In this document: positions 18,669-28,410 of the stretch, piece by piece | How the letters are laid out: the number at the start of each line of letters is the position of its first letter | Position numbering within the stretch: position 1 is the first letter of the stretch | Assembly: GCF_007483685.1 (NCBI RefSeq) | Contig: NZ_VMKN01000001.1 | Location: forward strand, 2,916,442-2,980,441 | Source: Litoribacter populi | GTDB lineage: Bacteria; Bacteroidota; Bacteroidia; Cytophagales; Cyclobacteriaceae | Length of the DNA stretch: 64,000 bases | Direction: 5' to 3' | The notes under the pieces: generated by a model | The model's database searches: none | What the model was told of the DNA's origin: nothing | What the model saw: only the letters and a program-made list of their open reading frames with translations | Position numbers and translations under genes: made by a program

Positions 18669-20975
18669 ATGCTCCTTTCTGTTTTATCAGGATTTCTATT
18701 AGCAGCATGTTTGCCTTTGGTAGGTAAACTTTTAAAGGGGAAGTTATCCATTCTCCTTTCGGCTCTGCCGGTTATATTGTTTGTATATTTTCTCAGTTTT
18801 ATTCCTGGAATAGCCAATGGGGAGTCTTACCACTTTAATTATAATTGGGTACCCCAATTAGGGATAAACTTTGACTTCCATTTAGATGGCTTGTCCTTAC
18901 TCTTTACCCTTTTGATCACCGGCATCGGCTCTTTAGTATTTATCTATACGAGTTCCTATCTGAAAGGCCATATATACTTGGATAGGTTTTATGGCTATCT
19001 AGCCATGTTTATGTCCTCCATGCTAGGATTGGTGCTTTCAGATAATATTATTACCCTGTTCATTTTCTGGGAATTGACATCTATCAGCTCCTTTTTCTTG
19101 ATTGGCTTTAACAACGACAACGAATCTTCTCGAAAATCATCGTTGCTTGCTTTGGGTATCACCGGTTTCGGAGGGCTTTTCCTGCTCGCAGGCATGATTA
19201 TGCTCGGCTTTGTAACTGGAAGTTACAGTATAGTGGAATTGATGGAGCAAACAGATCTGATTCACAATCACCCCTATTTTGTGTTGATTTTGGTAATGGT
19301 ATTCATGGGTGCTTTTACAAAATCCGCCCAGTTCCCCTTCCATTTCTGGCTTCCAGGTGCTATGAAGGCTCCCACGCCAGTTTCTACTTATCTACACTCA
19401 GCTACTATGGTAAAAGCGGGAATTTACCTTCTCGCCCGATTCACTCCTGTGCTAGGCAACCATGAATACTGGAACACCACTTTGATAATTGTAGGTGGAA
19501 TTACCATGCTCTACGCTGCGATCCATGCAGTTTTCCGATTGGACCTTAAAGGCATTCTGGCCTACAGTACCATTTCAGCTTTAGGGGTTTTGGTTTTTCT
19601 GATTGGGCTAGGAACAGACGAAGCGCTATTGGCCGCATCCGTTTTTATTTTGGTCCATGCCCTTTATAAGGCCACTCTCTTCCTGGTTACCGGAATCATC
19701 GACCATGAAACCGGCACCCGAGACGTGAGCCAACTTTCAGGACTCAACAAAGTAATGTTACCTGTGGGTATTGCAGCCATATTAGCTGCTATTTCCAATG
19801 CAGGCATTCCTCCCTCTTTCGGTTTCCTTGGAAAAGACCTGATCTACGAAGCCACCTTACATTATGGAAACTGGGCAATTGTACTCACCGCAGCTGCAGT
19901 CATAACTAACATCTGCCTTCTGTTTGCAGGATTTTTGGCCGGTATAAAACCATTTGTGGGGAAGTTGCCACAGAAATATGAAAAACTTCACCTGCCTAGC
20001 CCATTGATGTATGTGCCGCCGATGATCCTTGCAGGCCTTGGAATAATCTTCGGCATATTGCCCATGATTATTGACACCCCCTTGATTAAACCGGTTGCTG
20101 CGGCCATTCTTAACACAAGTCCAGACTTCCACCTCCAACTATGGCATGGATGGAGTGTGGTGTTACTTTTAAGTACCATCACTATCGGTGGAGGGCTTGG
20201 GTTATATTTTATCTTGAAGCCTTCTGAAGGACTGTTGGCAAAAGCCACTCGTTTTGAACCTATCTCTCCAATGAGTATTGCTCTCAAATTCACCGGAATC
20301 TTTGAATCCACAGCTAAGGGGATCACCAATGTACTTCAAAATGGCTACCTGAGATATTATGTTATCTCTATTCTGACTTTCTTATCAGTGCTTTTAGCCT
20401 ATAAGTTATTCCAAGGATTTGATCTTTACATCAACTTTGGCCAGCTTACGGATATCACTATCTACGAAGTAATTGTGCTGGGTATTATGGCGGTATCAAT
20501 CGTCTTTACGGTTTTTACCCGCTCTAGATTAGTGGCAGTAGCTGCCATGGGGATCATAGGTTATAGTATCTGTTTGATATTCCTCTTTTACTCAGCGCCG
20601 GATCTTGCCATGACGCAATTCTCCATTGACACCCTCACAGTGATCCTATTTGTATTGGTGCTTTACAATTTGCCAAAATACCTCAAGCTATCCGATACCG
20701 GTTCAAGGGTACGTGACGGCATGTTGGCTTTGATTTTTGGAGGGTTGATTAGCTTACTAACGTTAGAAGTGTTGAACGAACCTCTAGAAAGAGAAATTTC
20801 GGCTTACTATGCAGAAAATGCCTACACACTTGCAAAAGGTAAAAATGTAGTAAACGTAATCTTGGTGGATTTTAGAGGGGCTGATACTATGGTGGAGATT
20901 ATTGTTCTTTCCATTGCCGCCATTGGAGTATTTAGTTTATTAAAGCTCAGACTGAAAAGTATCGAAAAAGAATAA
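18669..20975 (+). CDS. mrpA: MrpA, Na+/H+ antiporter large subunit
   Basis: 768 aa, very hydrophobic. The first ~480 residues are a NuoL/MrpA-type proton-pumping domain (conserved Glu in FWELTSISSFFLIG, Lys and His in PFHFWLPGAMKAPTPVSTYLHSATMVKAG). The last ~180 residues are the MbhD/E-like extension (SAPDLAMTQFSIDTLTVILFVL and VNVILVDFRGADTMVEI) fused as in typical MrpA. It is the first of seven overlapping mrp genes, which together exchange Na+ for H+ and support pH and salt tolerance. Confidence 0.95.
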   Translation: MLLSVLSGFLLAACLPLVGKLLKGKLSILLSALPVILFVYFLSFIPGIANGESYHFNYNWVPQLGINFDFHLDGLSLLFTLLITGIGSLVFIYTSSYLKGHIYLDRFYGYLAMFMSSMLGLVLSDNIITLFIFWELTSISSFFLIGFNNDNESSRKSSLLALGITGFGGLFLLAGMIMLGFVTGSYSIVELMEQTDLIHNHPYFVLILVMVFMGAFTKSAQFPFHFWLPGAMKAPTPVSTYLHSATMVKAGIYLLARFTPVLGNHEYWNTTLIIVGGITMLYAAIHAVFRLDLKGILAYSTISALGVLVFLIGLGTDEALLAASVFILVHALYKATLFLVTGIIDHETGTRDVSQLSGLNKVMLPVGIAAILAAISNAGIPPSFGFLGKDLIYEATLHYGNWAIVLTAAAVITNICLLFAGFLAGIKPFVGKLPQKYEKLHLPSPLMYVPPMILAGLGIIFGILPMIIDTPLIKPVAAAILNTSPDFHLQLWHGWSVVLLLSTITIGGGLGLYFILKPSEGLLAKATRFEPISPMSIALKFTGIFESTAKGITNVLQNGYLRYYVISILTFLSVLLAYKLFQGFDLYINFGQLTDITIYEVIVLGIMAVSIVFTVFTRSRLVAVAAMGIIGYSICLIFLFYSAPDLAMTQFSIDTLTVILFVLVLYNLPKYLKLSDTGSRVRDGMLALIFGGLISLLTLEVLNEPLEREISAYYAENAYTLAKGKNVVNVILVDFRGADTMVEIIVLSIAAIGVFSLLKLRLKSIEKE

Positions 20976-20977
20976 GC

Positions 20978-21388
20978 ATGAAAACTATAATATTTAAAAC
21001 GGCATCCAGTTACTTACTGCCATTGCTACTTTTGTTTGCCATTTTCATTCTGCTCAGAGGCCACTATTTGCCCGGAGGTGGTTTTGTGGGAGGTTTGATT
21101 GCGGCCATTGCTTTCGTCATCCACTCTTTTGCCAACGGCATTGAAAAAACCCGCGGCATTATCAAGTTTCATCCCGGCTTTCTCATGCCGATCGGTTTGT
21201 CTTTAGCCCTACTTGCTGCCATAACTCCCCTATTTACAGGTGGAGCCTTGATGACCGGGCTATGGTTTGAAAACCCCGTACCGGTGATAGGCATGGTAGG
21301 TTCTGCGCTGTTTTTTGACATAGGGGTGTTTCTGGTTGTCATCGGTGTAGTCTTAACAATAATTTTTACAATTTCAGAAACTATATAA
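20978..21388 (+). CDS. mrpB: MrpB, Na+/H+ antiporter subunit
   Basis: 136 aa, four membrane segments (about 10-26, 33-50, 66-87, 108-132). The motif LRGHYLPGGGFVGGLIAA is the recognised MnhB/MrpB signature. It starts 2 bp after mrpA and abuts mrpC, so the operon is tightly packed. MrpB is needed for complex assembly and activity in characterised systems. Confidence 0.93.
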   Translation: MKTIIFKTASSYLLPLLLLFAIFILLRGHYLPGGGFVGGLIAAIAFVIHSFANGIEKTRGIIKFHPGFLMPIGLSLALLAAITPLFTGGALMTGLWFENPVPVIGMVGSALFFDIGVFLVVIGVVLTIIFTISETI

Positions 21389-21742
21389 ATGGAGTTATTA
21401 CTGGTCATAATCATCGGGCTACTGTATGCAGCGGGCATATATATGATGCTGCGGCGTAGCTTGGTCAAACTCATCATAGGCCTCATTCTTTTGGGAAATG
21501 GAGCCAATCTATTGATTTTTCTTTTAGGCAGAATAGTCAAGGGAAAACCACCCATAATTGATGATGCATCCTATGTGTTATCTGAAATTTATGCTGATCC
21601 GGTGCCACAGGCTCTTATCCTTACAGCCATCGTGATCAGCTTTGGTTTGCAGGCCTTTGCGATCATCCTGATCAAACGAGCCTACAAGGTGGTCAAAACA
21701 GATGACCTTGACGAAATGAATGCAACTGACGAAGATTTATGA
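21389..21742 (+). CDS. mrpC: MrpC, NuoK-like antiporter subunit
   Basis: 117 aa with three membrane helices, homologous to NuoK. The features [35 protein letters not shown] and [23 protein letters not shown] are the conserved blocks of MnhC/MrpC. Its first base follows the mrpB stop and its end overlaps mrpD by 4 bp. Confidence 0.94.
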   Translation: MELLLVIIIGLLYAAGIYMMLRRSLVKLIIGLILLGNGANLLIFLLGRIVKGKPPIIDDASYVLSEIYADPVPQALILTAIVISFGLQAFAIILIKRAYKVVKTDDLDEMNATDEDL

Positions 21743-23265
21743 GCAACCCTTATATAATACTACCTATTATTTTCCAGCTGTTTACAGCAATCCTTTTGAT
21801 GTTTTTTTGGACACAGAAAAACATTCAAAAAGCAATCAGCGTAGCCTTGAGCGTGGTCACCTTGGGTATCTCGGTATGGCTTATGACTATTGTTTTAAAA
21901 AACGGTATTTATGTCACACAAGCGGGTAGCTGGGAGGCACCTTTTGGCATTACCTTCATTGCTGATCCACTCAGTGCCTTAATGGTACTGCTAACCTCCA
22001 TTGCTGGACTTGCAGTTTCCATTTTCTCAGTTGGCAGCGTCCGAAATGCCAGGGTACGTTTTGGTTATTTCCCAATATTCCATTTCCTTCTCATGGGGCT
22101 AAATGGAGCGTTTCTGACTGGGGATATTTTCAACCTCTATGTATGGTTTGAAATTATCATCATATCATCATTTGTACTTATCACATTGGGTGGTGAAAAG
22201 GCTCAAATTGAAGGGTCAATCAAATATGTGACGATGAACTTGCTTGCCTCAGCAATTTTCTTGACCGCTATTGCTATTCTTTACGGTTTGGTGGGCAGTT
22301 TGAATATGGCTGACCTTTCACTCAAGGTGGCTAAATTAGAAAACCGTGGATTGGTGAATGTAACGGCGATCCTTTTCTTTGTTGGTTTTGGGATTAAATC
22401 GGCAGTTTTCCCATTGCATTTTTGGTTACCAGCCTCCTATCACACACCACCAACCGCCATTTCCGCTATATTCGGTGGACTCCTTACCAAGGTGGGGGTA
22501 TACGCCTTATTACGAGTTTTCACCCTGATATTTGTTCCAGATGAATTTATGGTTAGCCTAATCAGCTGGGTAGCTGGACTTACGATTTTGACCGGTTGTA
22601 TTGGAGCTTTAATCCAAAACAACATTCGAAAGGTCTTCAGTTATTTGATTGTCGGTCATATTGGTTATATGATTGCAGGATTGGGTATGTTTACAGAAGC
22701 AGCTTTGATAGGAACCGTGTTCTATTTGATCCATGACATTATTGTCAAGACCAACCTGTTTATGGTCAGTGGGCTAATCTTCAAAATCAAGGGTACTTTC
22801 AGTATGAGAAATTTGGGGGGATTTTATAAAGAGTATCCTAAGCTATCCTTACTTATGGCTATACCAATATTTTCCTTGGTAGGCATACCACCACTTTCAG
22901 GTTTTTGGGCCAAACTCTTCTGGGTGGAATCCGGTTTTGAAATTGGAAACTTTATGCTGGTGGCCTTTATTATTTCGGGCAGTTTTCTAACGCTTTTCGT
23001 AATGGCCAAACTCTGGTCAGAGGTATTTTGGAAAGATGGAGACAAATTGCCTAAGAAAATTAACGTTAAATACTTCTGGGAACTCAAGCCTATAAAGAGA
23101 GTGGCAATGGTGTTTCCAATCGTATTTTTGTCGCTAATTTCACTTTATATCGGCCTGGGTGCTGACCATATTATTCAATTGAGTACCATTATCGGAAAGC
23201 AGCTAATGGACACCACTCCCTATATTGAGGCGGTGTTGGGACCAATAACTGAATTGCAGCCATGA
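21739..23265 (+). CDS. mrpD: MrpD, NuoM/N-like antiporter subunit
   Basis: 508 aa with about 14 membrane segments. The proton-channel residues lie in [20 protein letters not shown] (Glu) and [36 protein letters not shown] (His, Lys). The family is that of complex I proton pumps. It overlaps mrpC and mrpE by 4 bp each. MrpA and MrpD together form the ion-translocating core. Confidence 0.95.
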   Translation: MSNPYIILPIIFQLFTAILLMFFWTQKNIQKAISVALSVVTLGISVWLMTIVLKNGIYVTQAGSWEAPFGITFIADPLSALMVLLTSIAGLAVSIFSVGSVRNARVRFGYFPIFHFLLMGLNGAFLTGDIFNLYVWFEIIIISSFVLITLGGEKAQIEGSIKYVTMNLLASAIFLTAIAILYGLVGSLNMADLSLKVAKLENRGLVNVTAILFFVGFGIKSAVFPLHFWLPASYHTPPTAISAIFGGLLTKVGVYALLRVFTLIFVPDEFMVSLISWVAGLTILTGCIGALIQNNIRKVFSYLIVGHIGYMIAGLGMFTEAALIGTVFYLIHDIIVKTNLFMVSGLIFKIKGTFSMRNLGGFYKEYPKLSLLMAIPIFSLVGIPPLSGFWAKLFWVESGFEIGNFMLVAFIISGSFLTLFVMAKLWSEVFWKDGDKLPKKINVKYFWELKPIKRVAMVFPIVFLSLISLYIGLGADHIIQLSTIIGKQLMDTTPYIEAVLGPITELQP

Positions 23266-23741
23266 TAAAAACCAAACTCTTAAGCAACATTCTACTGGCC
23301 ATCATTTGGGTTTCACTGACTGGCAACTTTTCGGCAGAGGGATTCGTCTTCGGCTTTATGCTGAGTTACGTCCTGCTGTGGCTGATTTCCACCTCACGAA
23401 GGGATGATAAATATTTCACGAGGGGGCCAAAGATTATCGCCTTCTTTTTCTTCTTCATTTACGAATTGGTCAAGGCCAATCTACAAGTAGCATATGATGT
23501 GATGACCCCGCGTTATTACATGAAGCCGGGAATAATCAGAATTCCCTTGCATGCAAAGACGGATCTAGAAATCACCCTTTTAGCAAATCTGATCAGTTTG
23601 ACACCAGGTACGTTGAGCTTAGATGTTTCGGATGATAAAAAGGTGCTGTATGTTCATGCCATGTATGTGAGCGATAAGGAAGCTTTTATTCACAGTATAA
23701 AGAATGGGTTTGAAAGAAAACTATTAGAAATTTTGCGATGA
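23262..23741 (+). CDS. mrpE: MrpE, antiporter subunit
   Basis: 159 aa with two or three N-terminal membrane segments (residues 5-22, 25-40, 60-80) and a soluble C-terminal part including LLANLISLTPGTLSLDVSDDKKVLYVHAM, the recognised MnhE/MrpE block. It is part of the seven-gene operon and overlaps its neighbours by 4 bp. Confidence 0.93.
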   Translation: MIKTKLLSNILLAIIWVSLTGNFSAEGFVFGFMLSYVLLWLISTSRRDDKYFTRGPKIIAFFFFFIYELVKANLQVAYDVMTPRYYMKPGIIRIPLHAKTDLEITLLANLISLTPGTLSLDVSDDKKVLYVHAMYVSDKEAFIHSIKNGFERKLLEILR

Positions 23742-24013
23742 GTCTATACGAATATCTATATTATATCATATTACCCCTATTGTCGATCTCGATTCTGATC
23801 ATCTTTGTGAGATTCCTCAAGGGTCCATCTCTTTCTGACAGAGTGGTTGCCTTGGATTTGATCATCACTTCGGGCATTGGGGTCATAGCCATCTACAGCA
23901 TCCACACCAATCAACCTACCTTTTTGGATATTGCGATGATATTGGCCTTGATTGCCTTTTTGGGCACTGTGGCCTTTTCCTATTATCTTGAAAAAAGAGA
24001 AAAAAATGACTGA
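23738..24013 (+). CDS. mrpF: MrpF, antiporter subunit
   Basis: 91 aa with three membrane helices. The block RFLKGPSLSDRVVALDLIITSGIGVIAIYS is diagnostic of MnhF/MrpF, with the conserved acidic residue in the second helix. It overlaps mrpE by 4 bp and mrpG by 8 bp. Confidence 0.93.
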   Translation: MSLYEYLYYIILPLLSISILIIFVRFLKGPSLSDRVVALDLIITSGIGVIAIYSIHTNQPTFLDIAMILALIAFLGTVAFSYYLEKREKND

Positions 24014-24389
24014 AGTTATAATCGTAATCCTCTCCTCCTTAGGAGCCATTTTCATATTCCTTGCCGCCGTGGGTGTTGTGAGGATGCCGGATCTTTATTT
24101 AAGGATCTCTGTTACCACAAAGGCAGCCACGCTGGGGATTGGTTTGATACTGATTGCTGCGGCCTTTTATTTTAATGACCTTTCCATTACCTCCAGAGTC
24201 CTGGCTATTATTTTATTCATGCTTTTGACGGCTCCAGTGGGTGCTCATATGCTGGGAAGAGCCAGTTATTTTACTGGAGTGAAGATGTGGAAAAATTCAG
24301 AATTTGATGACCTGAAGGGTAAATATCACCCCAAAACACATATACTTTCCTCCAAGGAGGAGTCTAAGGAAATTAAGAAAAATGTTTGA
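24006..24389 (+). CDS. mrpG: MrpG, antiporter subunit
   Basis: 127 aa from ATG 24006. The frame stays open upstream to 23952, but that part reads mrpF DNA in another frame and is rejected. There are three membrane helices, and GVVRMPDLYLRISVTTKAATLGIG is the MnhG/PhaG signature. It is the last gene of the complete mrpABCDEFG operon and is followed by a strong terminator. Confidence 0.93.
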   Translation: MTEVIIVILSSLGAIFIFLAAVGVVRMPDLYLRISVTTKAATLGIGLILIAAAFYFNDLSITSRVLAIILFMLLTAPVGAHMLGRASYFTGVKMWKNSEFDDLKGKYHPKTHILSSKEESKEIKKNV

Positions 24390-24399
24390 TACGCATTGA

Positions 24400-24430
24400 A
24401 ATAGCAGTGAACCCACTGCTATTTTTTTTG
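24400..24430 (+). terminator. Terminator of the mrp operon
   Basis: A perfect 10-bp stem (24400-24409 with 24414-24423, core AGCAGTG/CACTGCT) and a four-base loop run into eight T. It lies 11 bp after mrpG. Confidence 0.88.
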
Positions 24431-24455
24431 GCTGCAATATTGGTTGAATCAGGGC

Positions 24456-25556
24456 ATGAAATCTTTTTTAACCCTAATCATAGCAATACTCATGACACAT
24501 TCAGCCATCTCTCAGGATAGCTTTCTGGCATTGGTCGGTACCTATACCGAAAAAGACCAGCAAGGTATAAATCTGGTCAAATTTAATAAAAGCAATCCCC
24601 CCGAAATCCTTTCTGTAGCCTCTGAAATTGAAAATCCTTCATTTGTGATTTCAGATAGAGAAGGAAAATATGTATTCGCCGTTCAGGAAGATGAGGATGG
24701 TAAGGTCACCTCTTTCAAACTTGACACTGAAAAGCAGGAATTGGTAAAAATCAATTCGATAAGTTCCAAAGGGGCTTCTCCTTGTTATATTTCTCTAGAT
24801 CCTTCTGAAAAATTTTTAATGGTAGGAAATTACGAGGGAGGAAATCTTGCTGTGATCCCTATTGCTGAAAATGGTGAATTGCTAGATGTTGTACAAACCA
24901 TCCAACATTCTGGGAGCAGCGTGAATGAGGAAAGACAGGAAGCAGCCCATGTCCATTCTGTAGTTTTTCATCCCGATGGAAAACAGGTTTTTGTGGGAGA
25001 CTTAGGTATTGATAAAGTCAAAGTCTATAACTTCAACCAAAATAGCGAAACGCCACTTCAACTAGCTTTTGATATTGACATTGCCCCTGGCTCCGGTCCT
25101 CGGCACTTAGTGTTCAACACATCTGGAGATAGGATGTACCTTGTCCACGAACTCACCGGTGAGGTTGGACTTTATGAAAAGGCTTCCAACTCCTACCAGC
25201 ATATTGAAACTTACCCATTGACGGATGAAAACTTTGATGGAGAGCAAGGTGGGGCAGAAATCCGTATCACCAAAGACAATTCATTCCTTTATGTAAGTAA
25301 TCGAGGTGATGCCAATCAGGTAACAGTTTTTAGTATACAGAGTGATGGGAAATTAGATGTTTTGCAGATCTTGGATGTAAAAGGTAAAAATCCTCGAAAC
25401 TTCAATTTAAACCCAGACGAAAATCAAGTCCTAGTGGCCAATCAGGATACTAATGAGGTTATTATTTTTGAAAGAGATAAAGACTCGGGAAAGCTTTCTT
25501 CCTCCGAGCTTTCCATTTCCATTCCCATGCCTGTATACCTATTCCCAATCCCTTAA
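24456..25556 (+). CDS. Secreted lactonase-family seven-bladed beta-propeller protein (YbhE/Pgl-like)
   Basis: 366 aa from ATG 24456, which starts a clean signal peptide (MKSFLTLIIAILMTHSAIS, cut before Gln); an upstream TTG at 24444 is less likely. The rest is the lactonase/6-phosphogluconolactonase-like propeller with repeated blades such as EKFLMVGNYEGGNLAVIPI, GKQVFVGDLGIDKVKVYNF, GSGPRHLVFNTSG and NPRNFNLNPDENQVLVANQDTN. Export argues against a role in the pentose phosphate pathway; its substrate is unknown. It is a single gene between two terminators. Confidence 0.85.
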   Translation: MKSFLTLIIAILMTHSAISQDSFLALVGTYTEKDQQGINLVKFNKSNPPEILSVASEIENPSFVISDREGKYVFAVQEDEDGKVTSFKLDTEKQELVKINSISSKGASPCYISLDPSEKFLMVGNYEGGNLAVIPIAENGELLDVVQTIQHSGSSVNEERQEAAHVHSVVFHPDGKQVFVGDLGIDKVKVYNFNQNSETPLQLAFDIDIAPGSGPRHLVFNTSGDRMYLVHELTGEVGLYEKASNSYQHIETYPLTDENFDGEQGGAEIRITKDNSFLYVSNRGDANQVTVFSIQSDGKLDVLQILDVKGKNPRNFNLNPDENQVLVANQDTNEVIIFERDKDSGKLSSSELSISIPMPVYLFPIP

Positions 25557-25585
25557 GACTATGAATTCCATTGCAAAATAATCAA

Positions 25586-25622
25586 TAAGAGACCGCATAA
25601 ATTGCCGTCTCTTTATTTTTTT
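25586..25622 (+). terminator. Terminator after the lactonase-like gene
   Basis: AAGAGAC (25587-25593) pairs with GTCTCTT (25607-25613); after one C-C mismatch the GCA/TGC pairs extend the stem. It is followed by a T-rich run (TATTTTTTTA). Confidence 0.8.
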
Positions 25623-25686
25623 ACCTATACCAAGTTATTATTTTCAAAAATATTAGCATTTAATTATGATTTAATCAACAAACATG

Positions 25687-25694
25687 TATCTTTG
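25687..25694 (+). promoter_or_regulatory. -7 box of the asnA promoter
   Basis: TATCTTTG matches TAnnTTTG exactly. I find no good TTG at the expected -33 distance. Transcription would start near 25701, about 40 bp before the asnA start codon. Confidence 0.45.
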
Positions 25695-25739
25695 TTACAT
25701 ATTAAATATATTTTTAACCCATTCATTAAATTTAACACA

Positions 25740-26774
25740 ATGGAGACATTAGAATTAACCCAGTACAAAAGTCTACTAGGTAGACTAGACACAGAGGAAG
25801 CCATTGAATTGGTAAAAGAAACTTTTTTAAAATCCCTACGCCGGAATCTTAATCTTGTCAAGATTAGCTCCCCTTTGGCGATAGTGGATGGAACAGGTAT
25901 AAATGATGATTTGAATGGCATCGAAAGACCAGTGGGATTCCCTATTAAAAACCAATCTGAGAAAAAAGCGGTGGTTGTACACTCCTTGGCAAAATGGAAA
26001 AGGTGGCAATTAGCTGCGTTAGAAATTGGTACTGGGAAAGGTATCATTACCGACATGAAAGCACTGAGACCTGATGAGGACTATTCTCCCATCCACTCTC
26101 TATATGTGGATCAGTGGGACTGGGAAAAACATATCGCTCCTACCGATAGAACCATTGACTATCTGAAAGAAACGGTCAGCAAGATTTACCAAGCTATAAA
26201 ACATACAGAGATTGTGGTCTTCGATCAGTATAAAGAAATAACTCCTTTTCTTCCCGAAGACATAACCTTTATTCACAGTGAAGAGCTATTGACCACGTAC
26301 CCTGACCTATCTCCAAAAGAAAGGGAAAATGAAGTTGCCAAAAAATTTGGCGCTGTGTTCCTCATAGGAATAGGAGGAAAACTTAAAAACGGCGAACCAC
26401 ATGATGGTAGAGCTCCTGACTATGATGACTGGACAACAGAGACCGAAACTGGAAAAAAAGGGTTGAACGGAGACATCGTCGTGTGGAACCCTATCCTGCA
26501 GCAAGCCTTCGAAATCTCCTCGATGGGCATCCGAGTTGACGCAAAAGCGTTAGACCATCAATTGCAAATAACTGGAAGTGAAGACAGAAAAGAGCTCTTG
26601 TTTCATAAAACTTTGCTTGAAGGAAAACTTCCCGAAAGTATTGGCGGTGGTATAGGCCAATCGAGACTTTGCATGTTTTTATTGCGAAAAACCCACATAG
26701 GAGAAGTTCAAACAGGTATTTGGCCAACCGAGGAGGTTGAAAAATGTCAGAAATCAGGGATATTTCTCATGTAA
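25740..26774 (+). CDS. asnA: AsnA, aspartate-ammonia ligase
   Basis: 344 aa from ATG 25740 (METLELTQYKSLL); the frame is open upstream to 25602 but that runs into the previous terminator. It makes asparagine from aspartate, ammonia and ATP, with a class II aminoacyl-tRNA-synthetase fold. SSPLAIVDGTGINDDLNGIERPV, HSLAKWKRWQLAALE, YVDQWDWEK and GGGIGQSRLCMFLLRK are the familiar AsnA blocks, the last being class II motif 3. The E. coli protein is 330 aa. It is monocistronic. Confidence 0.95.
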   Translation: METLELTQYKSLLGRLDTEEAIELVKETFLKSLRRNLNLVKISSPLAIVDGTGINDDLNGIERPVGFPIKNQSEKKAVVVHSLAKWKRWQLAALEIGTGKGIITDMKALRPDEDYSPIHSLYVDQWDWEKHIAPTDRTIDYLKETVSKIYQAIKHTEIVVFDQYKEITPFLPEDITFIHSEELLTTYPDLSPKERENEVAKKFGAVFLIGIGGKLKNGEPHDGRAPDYDDWTTETETGKKGLNGDIVVWNPILQQAFEISSMGIRVDAKALDHQLQITGSEDRKELLFHKTLLEGKLPESIGGGIGQSRLCMFLLRKTHIGEVQTGIWPTEEVEKCQKSGIFLM

Positions 26775-26817
26775 AAACTCGTCATAATTGGAAATTAAAA
26801 ATATTTTTTTTCATTAC

Positions 26818-26850
26818 TTGATGATTATTAAGAAACATTACTTACCTTTG
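26818..26850 (+). promoter_or_regulatory. Promoter of the cold-shock protein gene
   Basis: TTG (26818-26820) and TACCTTTG (26843-26850) match the Bacteroidota -33 and -7 boxes; the 22-bp spacer is slightly long. The leader would be only about 22 nt, much shorter than the long cold-responsive leader of E. coli cspA. Confidence 0.6.
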
Positions 26851-26878
26851 AAGCATTATAAAATACAATAACATAATT

Positions 26879-27070
26879 ATGAACACAGGAAAAGTAAAAT
26901 TTTTTAACGAGTCTAAAGGATTCGGTTTTATCATTGACGATGAATCTTCTAAAGAATACTTCGTTCACATCTCTGGATTAGTAGACGAAGTTAGAGAAGA
27001 TGACGATGTAACTTTCGACCTGAAAGAAGGAAGAAAAGGACTTAATGCTGTAAATGTAAAGTTGGCATAA
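26879..27070 (+). CDS. Cold-shock domain protein (CspA family)
   Basis: 63 aa, a single cold-shock domain. The RNA-binding motifs are KGFGFI (RNP1) and YFVHIS (RNP2). The opening GKVKFFNESKGFGFI is typical, and the protein is acidic. It would bind single-stranded RNA or DNA and melt RNA structure. It has its own promoter and terminator. Whether it is cold-induced cannot be told from sequence. Confidence 0.95.
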   Translation: MNTGKVKFFNESKGFGFIIDDESSKEYFVHISGLVDEVREDDDVTFDLKEGRKGLNAVNVKLA

Positions 27071-27090
27071 CATATAACATTGAAAGTGCT

Positions 27091-27126
27091 AAAAAGCTGC
27101 TTAATTAAATTAAGCAGCTTTTTTTA
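27091..27126. terminator. Terminator after the cold-shock gene, near menC end
   Basis: AAAAAGCTGCTTAA (27091-27104) pairs with TTAAGCAGCTTTTT (27110-27123) around a short AT loop, with T-rich and A-rich ends. It can serve the cold-shock gene and the convergent menC, whose stop lies 11 bp away. Confidence 0.88.
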
Positions 27127-27136
27127 TGCCTTTTAC

Positions 27137-28207
27137 TCAGGGAAATCCCCAGTTTCCCCTTACATCATAGCTCAAATATCCCTCAGATATCGTTAACGGT
27201 GATGCAATATTATTGTGATACAACTGCCCTGTTCCTAACCCCTGAGGCAAAGTGGGCTGATACTGATGCGTAAGTTGAAAAATAGCATTGAGCCCAATAT
27301 TGGATTCAAGCGCTGAGGTCATCCACCAACCTATCCCCTGCTCTTCTGCCAACTTAATCCATTCCTGGGTATCCTTAATCCCCCCAACTAAAGTGGGTTT
27401 GAGTATGATAAAATGAGGATGAATGGATTCGAGAAGCTCATACCTTCTAAATCCAGACACACCAATCAACTCCTCATCAAGCGCAATTTTCACAGGTGAG
27501 TTTTGACATAGAACTGACATTTCCTTCCAGTTACCCTGCCTAATGGGCTGTTCTATACTGTGAAGGTCAAACTTTGCAAGGGTATCGAGTTTTTTCATAG
27601 CCTCCCTGACCGGAAAGGCTCCATTGGCATCCACTCTCAGAGTAATTTGATTCGCCCCAAAATTGCTGCGGATATGAGATAACAAGTTACACTCCTCCTC
27701 AAAATCTATAGCGCCAATTTTCATTTTGATGCAATCATAACCCTCTTTCAGCTTTTGATCAATCTGCTGCAACATAAAATCTTTATCGCCCATCCATATC
27801 AACCCGTTAATTTTGATGGGCTTCAGAGGATTTTGACTTTCACTCGCAAACAGGTAATCACTTCCATTAATTAGATCCAATAGAGCAACCTCAAAAGCAA
27901 ATCTAACACTGGGATAGGCATCACTAATATGTTCCTGAAAAAATGCTAGGATATCATTTTGCCTTTCAGGAATATCCAACTTTTCCAATTTCACAAAATA
28001 ACCAACTATTACTTCTTGCAGGTCATCGAGGTAATCAAGGCTGAGTTTGGGCAAAGGCCCCGCTTCCCCCCAACCTAATTTTCCTGGCATGGACATACTG
28101 CTTACTTTAATCAGATAGCTGGTTTTGGCTTTTAAAACACCTCGGGAGGTACCCGCCTCGAATTTGAAATCCAATGTATAGGGTATGCATTCAAAATTAA
28201 CCTTCAT
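27137..28207 (-). CDS. menC: MenC-like o-succinylbenzoate synthase (enolase superfamily)
   Basis: 356 aa from ATG 28207 (a TTG two codons upstream is less likely). All catalytic residues of the muconate-lactonizing subgroup are present: K161 and K163 (IKMKIG), metal ligands D192 (RVDANGAF), E218 (SIEQPI) and D243 (ALDEEL), and K269 (ILKPTLVGG). The N-terminal AGTSRGVLKAK and KLSLDYL blocks fit Bacteroidota OSBS, which makes the menaquinone precursor o-succinylbenzoate. A dipeptide epimerase of the same superfamily is the alternative. Other men genes are not in the window. Confidence 0.82.
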   Translation of the reverse strand: MKVNFECIPYTLDFKFEAGTSRGVLKAKTSYLIKVSSMSMPGKLGWGEAGPLPKLSLDYLDDLQEVIVGYFVKLEKLDIPERQNDILAFFQEHISDAYPSVRFAFEVALLDLINGSDYLFASESQNPLKPIKINGLIWMGDKDFMLQQIDQKLKEGYDCIKMKIGAIDFEEECNLLSHIRSNFGANQITLRVDANGAFPVREAMKKLDTLAKFDLHSIEQPIRQGNWKEMSVLCQNSPVKIALDEELIGVSGFRRYELLESIHPHFIILKPTLVGGIKDTQEWIKLAEEQGIGWWMTSALESNIGLNAIFQLTHQYQPTLPQGLGTGQLYHNNIASPLTISEGYLSYDVRGNWGFP

Positions 28208-28351
28208 GCGCAACTTTTATCCTTGTTTGTTGAAAATCTTTAGGAACACTATTTTATAACTATCTGTATATCTACTTTTTTGCCAGTATACATCGTCAAC
28301 TAACCTTCGGTCATCCTACCCCAAATCAAAGGAAAACTGCCAATTAGCATC

Positions 28352-28381
28352 TTTGTAGATAATCATATATAACTATATTTG
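28352..28381 (+). promoter_or_regulatory. Consensus Bacteroidota promoter of queA
   Basis: TTTG (28352-28355), an 18-bp spacer and TATATTTG (28374-28381) form the best promoter match in the window. The leader to the queA start codon would be about 23 nt. Confidence 0.75.
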
Positions 28382-28410
28382 CCCTGAAATTACAAAATTA
28401 AAGTTTATTC